64,000 nt of DNA from assembly GCF_963422355.1 (NCBI RefSeq), contig NC_085106.1:1178392-1242391 (forward strand), in the 5' to 3' direction. A program made the translations under genes and the position numbers. Positions 48,401-57,326 of this stretch are shown here, piece after piece (within the stretch, counting starts at the first letter, position 1; every line of letters begins with the position of its first letter). The notes beneath the pieces were generated by a model that saw nothing but the letters and a program-made list of their open reading frames with translations, had not been told where the DNA came from and did no database searches. Origin of the DNA: Corticium candelabrum (lineage: Eukaryota > Porifera > Homoscleromorpha > Homosclerophorida > Plakinidae).

Positions 48401-50045
48401 GTCAAACAATTAATAATTTATTGATCTGACAGTAGTATAAATTACTAATGATCTGAATAATATCAGGGCTACTTGTAAGTATAGGTTATAGACCGGTGGC
48501 GAGTGTATAAACGAAATATACCCCACTCTGCCCATGTTGGCACGAGGGCGAAGCCCGAGTGCTAACGAGCTGGGCGCAGCGGGGTGTATTCGTTTATACA
48601 CTTGCCAGAAGGTCTATAACCGGCTTGTAGCACTCAGCAGAGGCGTTGATATCCTTGCACAAACAATTCACATCTTGATAAACCAGCAGCCCAGGCAGTT
48701 ATACGGCCCGATTTATTGACCGGTCAATATGTAGCGGAAGTGGGATATGTCACTTATTGTAAGCGAATACTGGACAGTGATTGGCACAGACGAAGCTAGG
48801 GTGCTACAATAATTATTATTTAAGGTAAACCATTTCAATGTGATCAGCCGAATTTCACATCAGACAAATTCTAGCTGAACTTTACTAATAATAACAGTCA
48901 AGAATAGATTATCTATTCTATTCCAAGTAAGACCAAAAAGTCAGAATTCACTTTTCAAACAGCTATCAAATTTTCAACAAAGCTACACAAACATCCTGAC
49001 CATTAATTCAACTAATTAAAAAAACATTCAATATCTGTCTGACCAGTTGTAATTGGCTCTGACAATTGATCCAGTATTGAAGCGACTTACCCATATTTTT
49101 TAAATAAAAAGTTAGATGCAATAGTTCATTGTACACCAACTGACATAGACAAGCAGATGATCTTTGGACTATGTAGTTTAGATGTCCTAGTAGTGAAATA
49201 AGGAATTATCATAATATTACTTGGCAGACAGATAGATAAACAACACTATAAAGAGACTAACTAGGTGTTATGCTTTGCAGCAAGTGCAACACAACTCAAT
49301 TTGGTGACAACACTTTGTCACACGATATGCCAAAGAATTGAACAAGGCAATTTTAACATTATGTATTTGCCAAATGTACTGTCTCACCTCACAAGCAGAA
49401 TTAACAAGCAGACTTGATCAGCATACACCATCTACAGCAAGTCAAAGGATTTTACAGAGTGTCAGCAAAGAAAGGCAGAAAACGAAAGACAGATGTGTTA
49501 TAGTATCAGAGCTCGCCTTACGAGGTGTTTCACATATAGCCAACTTGTATGTTTGTCAACTTAGAGCTCCAGACCTGCAAGAAACAAAAAAGGATAAAAG
49601 ATATTGTCCATAGGGTAAGTTTCATAGTTAGTTCTAATTAATGACATTTCATGACATTGCAATAAAAGACCTGTTGACAGGACACAGACCATTTCCACAT
49701 GTTGACTGATGATGAACCTGAAGCATCTGAATGTTCCGTGGTAGGCATTGTACATCTACAGTTTGTTTGTTTCAACAAACCAATTTGAAAGATAGCACCT
49801 GTTCATTGCATTACAGGTGTCTGATCATACTTATGCAAGAGCTAGTCCTGCTGCTGTAAGCAACAATACCTCACTACATAAAGAAGACTTCTTCATAACT
49901 TACGTTCATGTAACTGTAGGTAATTGATTATACTCATGGACTGACTGGCGACACATCTACAGTGATCAGAAGACCTGTTCCTACCCCTCATCGTGTGCAA
50001 GTTGGCAAAGGAACAAAGATTGATTGGATAACAAAAGAAATGTGA
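45465..50045 (+). pseudogene. MULE transposase-related gene, catalytic core not found
   Basis: Exon 45465-45566 encodes a C2H2 finger (CERPLC..HEKDH). A second finger (CPEC..HRKKEH) is at about 46956-47050 and a degenerate third at about 47085-47151. Exon 47224-47370 gives IRELEFKSSEDFYSWKEAEK, resembling the FxSxxEFxxWKExxE block of animal MULE proteins. Then C-C..C residues, and (47500-47739) CQLCLSRINAKF, YLPIPGSVKEMVSQKLAMGV and TTERILD, the pre-catalytic DNA-binding region. A one-base frame change in an A-run near 47512 separates the last two pieces. About 48110-48186 (NRCERSSFNELVKREHFLQ) may continue it. After that only acidic or tail-like exons (about 48187-48316, 49679-49738, 49817-49852, 49919-50045 with stop) join. 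I could not find the D..D..E core. Splicing is tentative. Confidence 0.6.
48484..48621. repeat. 138-bp foldback MITE nested in the MULE
   Basis: The two halves are inverted: left GGTTATAGACCGGTGGCGAG, complement of right GGTTATAGACCTTCTGGCAA, then shared GTGTATAAACGAA and CCCC..G..CCCA. The centre folds again (GGCACGAGGGC / GCCCGAGTGCT). The whole element could form one long hairpin. No clear target duplication. Confidence 0.75.
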
Positions 50046-50449
50046 AAGCACATGGAAAAACGCGGAAACAATCAGTTTGTATAATGTGGTTTAATTAATA
50101 CATCAGCATTCCTGTGTAACATCTAGTTATCTAGTTGAATAGTAGTTTACTATGTTTGTTCCACAGTATTTCAATCCTCTCCAATTTATCAACAGAACAC
50201 ACATTCTAATTGCTATTTATTTATTATTTGTAAACATTTGAGACATCTAAAACATCACATACACGCACACACGTACGCACACAAAATAACAGTTAGCTTG
50301 GCTGCTACCAGAGTATACTTTGTATTAGATGTTTACATGCACAATCCCTATGCTAGCTAAACTTACACGCAACTCGCTTCAAAAGTTGATAATAGCAGAA
50401 AGACCTCCGACGCCAACGAACTTAGGTGTACGTGTACAGCACTGTACAC

Positions 50450-51393
50450 CAGCGTTGTGCGATAATGAAAATAATTGGTATTGCCGATTATTGCCGATTA
50501 CTTGAAGTCAGTATCACGATTTATCGATTAATCGGTAAGTCTGACCTCGTATTTCATTAATGCTCATTTACACACACCTTCACAATTTTACACAACAGCA
50601 CAGCTCCATTCGAGATCATAGTAACACAGTGAAGACTCTATCAGGCAATAGTTACATAACTACTGCAAGTTTTCTGCAAGGAAATCCGAGGCACTCTACG
50701 GCACTAACCGGCTGCATGTCTTTAGCAATGAAGTAGGCAACGGCGTCAGTGATCACAGAGGCTCTCTTACTGGATGTTGGTAGCTTTGCTGCGAGTTGGA
50801 ATGGACTGACGAATGCAGCTTTCTCTCCTACAGTAGATGACATCGAGACGGCCTGATCCTCTTGCGCACGTTTCTCCTTCTGCTTCGCGGGATTTGAGTC
50901 TCTTGAGAGACTTGTTTTCATAAACACTAGCGGGTGACGAGATTTCATGTGAGCGGCCAGGTTGGTGGTGTTACCACAGTACTTCAGAACGGCGCCGCAT
51001 TTGTTGATGGTGCATACAACCTATAGACAGAGCGAAGCCAAAACTGCAATGGCGAAGAGTACCGCCAGACATGCTGCAAGATCTATTACGTGTTTCGGAT
51101 CCTCAATCTTCCCGTTTTCACCACGGAAGCCAAAGTACCGCCAAACTTCGGAAGAGCACTGCCTAGGAGGCAGGAGACCCGCTTCTTTCAAGTAATTTCT
51201 GTCTGGTACTTCCCTTACACTCATTTGAAGTCAAGACTAACAGACACTGCACTGAGCAAACGACCTACACGTGACGACTGAATGCGCATGCCCGATTAAT
51301 CGATAGGGAGTTCCCCGGCCATCGATGCCTTATCGATGCGTCACAAGCAATCGATAAATCGAATAATCGATTTAATCGCACAACGCTGAGCTG
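50450..51393. mobile_element. hAT-type element, 944 bp, nested in the MULE
   Basis: Left end CAGCGTTGTGCGAT. The right end on the complement is CAGCTCAGCGTTGTGCGAT, the same with a CTCAG addition. Flanks carry identical CTGTACAC (50442-50449 and 51394-51401), the 8-bp duplication size of hAT. Subterminal ATCGATTAATCG-type words are repeated inward on both sides. Encodes only a BED-finger protein fragment. Confidence 0.8.
50652..51224 (-). CDS. BED zinc-finger fragment of a hAT/ZBED transposase
   Basis: Exons 51224-51090 and 51020-50652 join in phase to 167 aa. The BED finger spans the splice: SEVWRYFGFRGENGKIEDPK, then CTINKCGAVLKYCGNTTNLA, AHMKSRHP, giving C..C..H..H. The later segment, ITDAVAYFIAKDMQPVSAVE, matches the start of the ZBED transposase body. 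It then stops in PCRKLAVVM without the RNase-H catalytic domain or dimerisation tail. So this is a deletion derivative that could still bind TIRs if expressed. Confidence 0.7.
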
Positions 51394-51526
51394 CTGTACA
51401 CCATGCATGATGCTGTACGTAAGTTACACTCAGTGCGATGTGATGCGCGCTACAACGTACGGGTACGCTTTGAACACGTGCTATGTAACGCACACTAAGA
51501 GTCCATGGTGACATTTAACGGGCATC

Positions 51527-51535
51527 GAGTTAAAT
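51527..51535. repeat. 9-bp target duplication, right (GAGTTAAAT)
   Basis: Copy of 45192-45200. It is followed 30 bp later by the ATG of the intact JmjC gene. Confidence 0.85.
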
Positions 51536-51565
51536 AACCTCGAGTTCCGGATTGTTGCGCTCAAA

Positions 51566-53499
51566 ATGGAGGTTCTTGTGGCTTTGCTGGCAGTTCCTAC
51601 GATTTCAGCTGCTTGGGAGATGAGTCCTGCTCACTTTCCTCCAGAAATCCAACCTCCAGACGAAAACGGATTGGTAGGGCATCTAAAACCGTTTGGTCAC
51701 CAGAGGCCTCCGGAAGGTCCTGTAATAGAATACGACACCGTACTGCATCCTCGCGACTTCTGGGACAAGCACGTCAGCAAAAAATTGCCATGTGTTTTTC
51801 GTGGAGCTGTAAAGGAATCTGGAGCGTACAAACTGTGGACAGACGAGTATCTGAGTGAGAATTATGGAGACAATTTGGTTCTGTATGAGAAAAGGAGTGA
51901 GGATCGACAGAAGTCCGCAAAGCAAATGCCATTGAAGGATTTTATTAAAGAGTACAAAAGCGAGGAAAGCAATATTTATGCTGTAACTTTGACGCCTGAA
52001 GATATGAGAAAGGATGTTCAGGTATAGATGGTTCATTGTATGTCTGTTTGCTTGTTTGTCTGTCTGTCTGTATGTATGTATGTATGTATGTATGTATGCA
52101 GTTGAAGATTGGAAACATCCAGGACCTTTGGGTCAGAGTTCGAGTGCGGGAGGGCCACATACATAAGTTCCCTTGGGCAAGGAACTAACATACAATTGCC
52201 TCTCTCTCCGGAGTGTCAGGTTCTGTCCAAGAAGCAAAGAAGAAGTTACATATAGACAGTGACTGCTGATAGTGTTTCAATTGTATACTAGTATCGTAGA
52301 AAGTATGGTAGAAAGTATCGTAGCAAGTACTTAGTAGTGTCTGCAGTAACCTGGGCCCTAAGGGTCCTTGTAACAAAAAAATGTATGTATGTATGTATGT
52401 ATGTATGTCTTTCTGTCTGTTTGTTTGTCTGTCTGTCTGATTTTGGCTATTGGACCTATTCGTGTTTTCTTGTCTTATGAAAATCACTTTGTAGGTGTTG
52501 TCATGTTTACTATGTGGGACTTTTTATGAATTCCTGCAAGAATCAAACTTCTGGATGGGATATGGAGGAACTCGTTCAGTAATCCACTATGATGCTGATA
52601 ACATAATGCACTGCTTAGTAGCCGGCGGAAGGAAAGATTGGATGTTGGTTGCCCATGAAGACAAAGACAAATTAAATATGGCAGGAGGTGGCCAGTTCCA
52701 GGGTTCAGGATTTTCTCTTCTTGATTCTGATAAAGTAGACATGGAAATGTACCCAGAAGTAGCTAATGTACCATGGCTTTGGACAACGTTACAACCTGGT
52801 GATTGTGTGTTTGTGCCTGATGCTCACCTACATCAGGTGCGATCATACGGCCGTGTAATATCTGCAACAGTGTTGTTTACACCATTCCCGTACTTTAACG
52901 ATACTGGCTGTGATAAAGCAACATTTGGCTACACGGATCTTAGTCAAGTGTACCTTCATTGGACATACAAAAAAGGAGATAAGGCCAGATTGTAGTTAAC
53001 TTTAATTAATTAACTTGCAATGTCTGGATGGTGGTAATGCAAAATTTGTTATGTTACAATATAGTCCATGTCTTAATTAATAGTATTATATTGAGTAGTG
53101 ACTACTACACGAAAGATGAGCTTAGATGTTTACATTGTGAGAATAATAATTTTTTGTGTTGGGAAGGTGATTGACATGGGCTATATGAATCCTGAGCAGC
53201 TCAGAGCAAATCTGAGAACAATTCTCAATGATGAAAAGGTTGTCACTCAAGAGAAGTTCAATGACATTGTTCTTGCTGGAGCAGAAATAGACGTATCTCC
53301 TCCATATCTATTTACTTTATTGGATACACATGGCCGAGGTTATCTCACTGAAGATGATATAAATACAATGTCTCATGACTTGTTGAAGCAATTTGCACGA
53401 GCTATTGATCCACCACATGGTGAGTATGAGGATGAGGAAGAGGAGACTGAGGATGATTCTATGAATGTGACTGGTCATGATGATCATGATGAACTTTGA
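51566..53499 (+). CDS. ER-lumen JmjC (cupin_8) Fe(II)/2-oxoglutarate oxygenase with EF-hand-like tail and HDEL, copy 2
   Basis: Exons 51566-52021, 52495-52947 and 53167-53499 join in phase to 413 aa. The exon 2 donor (CAA|gtgtac) is inferred; unspliced, the frame would stop at 52995. Residues 1-17 look like a signal peptide. The cupin/JmjC fold holds LKPFGHQRPPEGPVIEYD, PCVFRGAVKES, YGGTRSVIHYDADN (HxD iron ligands), MLVAHED, PGDCVFVPDAHLHQV (distal His). The C-terminal exon has MNPEQLRANLR, an EF-hand-like loop DTHGRGYLTEDD, an acidic stretch, and a final HDEL retrieval signal. It therefore most likely hydroxylates a lumenal protein. The substrate is unknown. The nearest named lumenal relative is JMJD8, but that one lacks this tail as far as I know. 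Confidence 0.8.
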
Positions 53500-53908
53500 C
53501 TTATGCAAATTCATTTGATCTCTGCTAGGTTATTTCATCAAATTAGGCAATAACCAATCTAGAAATGACCACGTGACTTTAGGTGTAGTAGTTTTCAATG
53601 AAATGAGTTTGAGACTTATTTAGATATCTGAAAGTTTGTACAGATGGAACTGTGTGTGTCTATTATAACTACACAGATGTTCTAGTGGCTTGCCATTAGT
53701 GTAGCATATAATGTACATTTTTGGTCAGTCAGACCAGTGGTAAAACATATTGGCTCTATGGCATAGGCATAAGTGTTTCAGAGGCTCTAGCTACAGTTCA
53801 TGTTGGTATGCATGTGTTTGTTTAGCAATCTGTTTGTTTATATCTATGATACAAGGACAGACGTTTTTGTAAGCCCGCAGTCTATAAAATACCCACAAGC
53901 AAACAGAT

Positions 53909-53912
<4 letters not shown>

Positions 53913-53969
<57 letters not shown>

Positions 53970-53980
53970 TGAGTGAGTGA

Positions 53981-54036
<56 letters not shown>
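53913..54036. repeat. Compound (GT)n(GAGT)n(GT)n microsatellite
   Basis: GT about 53913-53966, then GAGT about 53967-53986, then GT to about 54036. Downstream of JmjC copy 2 and just before the CTGT run at 54064-54103. Confidence 0.95.
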
Positions 54037-54037
<1 letters not shown>

Positions 54038-54103
54038 AGTGACATGTACAGTGTGTCAACCAGTCTGCCTGTCTGTCTGTCTATCTGTCTGTCTATCTGT
54101 CTG

Positions 54104-55735
54104 TCATCACTCAAAGATGTCGGTTTACTAGTCAACGAGAAAAGTGCGAGTTGTTCAATACATCAGATTCTGTACAATCTTTTGGTTCTGTTCCTGTGGT
54201 CTCACATGGCACAGAGATTCTAGGGATTCCCATCGGCTGCCACCAGTTTGTGCAAACTAGATGCTCCAAGATTGCTAATTCAGGTCACGCTCTTTGCTCA
54301 GAGCTCGTAAAGTTGAGGTGCTCTCAGAGTGCAACTCTCTTGCTAAGATTTTGCCACGTGACTTGGATGAACCAAATAGCTAGGTGCGTGTCTCCTTATT
54401 CTTTTGAATATGCTGCAAAACTACATGATGCCATGACCCGGTCTACCTTTGTCCAGATATTGGGCTTGGACTCTATTGATGATTTCACCTGGAATCAAGC
54501 CTCATTAAACATCAAATTGGGTGGGTTTGGCTTGTCTGAAGTCAACAAGAGTAAATGCTCGGCATACGTCTCTTCATGGGCTCAATCTGTCAGAGATTTG
54601 CCTAATCGCTTTTCCTCACTTTCACAACGTATTCAAGATCTGGTGGAAAACGATTCCACATCCTCTTCACTTGGCTTCGACATTCATTCAGCTGTCAAGT
54701 CCTTGCCTCCAGTTAGATTAGGAGACGATGAAACACCAGGCCTTAATCATTGTCAACCCTTTCAGCTACAAAGGGTAAGCTTCAGCACAATCTAAGCTCA
54801 GAAATTGGCCTTTTGAGTGCAGCTCATTGTCTGTCTTCTGCACCTCATAGAAGGGATGCTGCAAGATTATGTTCTGCTCAAGGTAGGGGGTCTGAGGCTT
54901 GGTTAGAGGCCTTACCATCCTCAGATAGGTACGCATTTATCGCAAAGGATTTCCGTCTAGCGTCCTATCTGAGGCTTGGTCTACCAATGCTCTTTAAGTC
55001 ATGCATAAACAAATGTGAATGTGGAGTAGAATTGGATGGAACTGGGTATCATCTCACCTGCAAGATTGGGGGAGGACCAGTCTGGCAACACGATTCTGTA
55101 GTGTCAGGATGGTGCAGTTGTTTGAACGAGCTCCAACTGCACCATCGCAAGGAACCAAGAGATCAATATACAGAATCTGAGAATCGCCCAGATGTTTTAA
55201 TGTATAATGAAACAAGTACAGAGTTGGACGTGAGCATGGCTCACCCTTGGAGCAAAGACATTCTAAATACAGCATCTAAAGAGGCAGGCTATGCAGCTGA
55301 GAGGCGTGAGATGAGAAAGAAAAGCAAATACGAACCTCTGTCTGTTCAGGACGGCACAACACCTAACTTAGTTCCTCTGGTCTTTGAGCACTTCGGGTTC
55401 TGGGGACAGGAGGCTGATAATTTTCTGAACTCACTCTCAAAGAAATCAAGGATTCGGAAGGCAGAAGTACTGAAGCCAACTTCAGGACGAGATGGCGTAG
55501 ACAGATTTCTATAATTATCCAGAGATGTAATGCTAGAGTTATATTAAAGAAGATAAGTAGATTGCACGTAGGTAAGATAGATGATTTTTTCTTTGATATA
55601 GACATTCAACACTATGTTCATTAGGATAATACTGTAGCTATGACTTCAGACATTTCAGTAGTTTTTGCTAATGCTTAGGATACTTTACTTCTGCGATTAA
55701 CTGTTACATTTACAGTTTGGGAGAGAATAAAACAA
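54104..55735 (+). mobile_element. RLE-type non-LTR retrotransposon, 5'-truncated copy C
   Basis: Starts inside the reverse-transcriptase thumb region (GTEILGIPIGCHQFV, KLGGFGLSEV) at about 54150-54775. A frameshift near 54770 leads to 54776-55514 with FRLASYLRLGLPM, a CECG..H..C zinc-knuckle-like motif, and the restriction-like endonuclease: NRPDVLMYNETSTELDVSMA, HPWSKDILNTASKEAGYAAE, LVPLVFEHFGFWGQEA. The ending has AGAATAAAACAA, then (TCTG)n. CTGT repeats precede it as well (54064-54103). A second small break near 54140 means it is not functional. Confidence 0.82.
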
Positions 55736-56095
55736 TCTGTCTGTCTGTCTGTCTGTCTGTTTGCCAATCTGCTCGAATGCAATAATCTATTCAGTTGTCT
55801 ATTGTTTCATTACAACTCTTTTTCTCCTTTTCTAATTGCCTGTCATTGATTTATATCGCCCATCCGTGCTAACGTGCGCGGGGTTTGACTTTCAAAAATA
55901 TGATTCGTCACAAGTTAATTTCAATGATACCCAGAGCCTGTGTCTTCCTAAGCAAATCGTACGGAGAACCCGCTGTGAAACGACCGGACACGCAACATAC
56001 GCCTACTGCCAGCCAGTAGGCGATTGAATATCGACTTGGTAACTGTTAACAGAGACACACGAGTTTATCATCTTCTGTTCTCGTCTGGCATTATC
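55736..56095. promoter_or_regulatory. HUWE1 upstream region
   Basis: 360 bp from the retrotransposon's CTGT tail to the HUWE1 ATG. A short open frame (55836-56027) has no recognisable motif. No core promoter element is evident. Confidence 0.3.
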
Positions 56096-56809
56096 ATGAA
56101 AATCGAAAAGAAACCTCAGAGGACATTATCAGAGTTGGTAGGTGATAGTACGTTGTACTGTGTTTTGTGGGCCCCTTTTTCTTATCACCCGACCGCATGC
56201 GCATCTTGTTTGTGTACGTTTCTTTGCTTGTAGCCGTTTGGGTGCCAAGAATTGATAGAGAAACTAAAGAATTGTGACGAAGCCGTGTTGGATAGGCAGC
56301 TGAAGTTGTTAACCACGTGGAATTACGGAAAGGTCTATTGCGAAATTGAGATTCTCACGTTACAGAGTGACATCCGGGAATGCTGTTCATTTTCAGTGTG
56401 AGCTCTATCATTGGATTGACGTGCTCAATCGTTTTGATGAGATCCTGGAGAGAGCATGGAAGAGTGAAGATTCGAAGAAAGATGATTGTGTGAATTTGTG
56501 TGTTGGTACGACTGACCACAAGGTGAAGTGATAGAAGTGAGTGTGTGGGTGTATTGTTATGTTGGATGCTGTTTCTAGGAGATTAAAGGCCTGGTTGTGT
56601 CAGTTTTGAAGTTTTCTGCTCTCTTGATTGAGCACTCTTATGCCCGGCATGTGTACAACTCGATGGAGGTTCGGAGACTAGTTATGTGTCATTGATATAA
56701 GTGATAATATAGGAGTTTTGATCAGAAAACAATTTCTATGATAAATTGTCTTTTTGTCTCTTTATTTGGCCGTCTGTCTGTATCTGCATGTATGTATGTA
56801 TGTCATAGT

Positions 56810-56875
<66 letters not shown>

Positions 56876-57267
56876 GAAGTTTATTGCCAGAAAGACATTG
56901 TTTTTACAGACATTACATGAGCAGCTGTCAGTTAGACTTTGGACATATAATAGCAAAATGATTTTAGGTAGATTAACATTCAGTTTAAAGTATAGCTCGT
57001 TTGATTAGACTTTCTCACTTAGGTGGGTTACAGAAAAATAGATATGTACCATGTGGTATGTGTGTATGTATATATGTTGACATGAGGCATAAAGGAACAG
57101 CGGTGGACATGCCAGCATGTATATATGTACAGTATGTCTGTTTATTGTGCCATTTTTCTGATTTATTCATTTATACGCATCTATCTTTGCATGTTAGTTT
57201 GGTTCATGCATCTCAGATCTGTGTGTCTACTTGAGAACAGGACTGCTTCACCATGGGTGTCTCTATA

Positions 57268-57326
<59 letters not shown>

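Larger units (their letters stand above)
45201..51526. mobile_element. Mutator-like (MULE) DNA transposon, 6326 bp, with nested insertions
   Basis: Left TIR 45201-45242 starts GATGCCCGTTAAATGTCACC. The right TIR, 51486-51526, is its inverse with one base less (the left has one extra C). Weaker similarity continues inward (TTGTAGCGCG on both sides). The 9-bp target duplication is the size expected for MULEs. The interior encodes a protein with MULE-type features (see 45465-50045). Nested inside are a hAT element (50450-51393) and a foldback (48484-48621). Without them the element is about 5.2 kb. Confidence 0.85.

Noticed and set aside
52081-52400. TATG repeats in JmjC copy 2 intron 1 as a mobile element
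   Set aside because: Simple tetranucleotide runs (52070-52100, 52382-52408) flank a short segment, but no inverted ends or coding remain.
55836-56027. 63-codon frame upstream of HUWE1 as an extra first exon
   Set aside because: No donor in phase with the HUWE1 start and no similarity to the known N-terminus.
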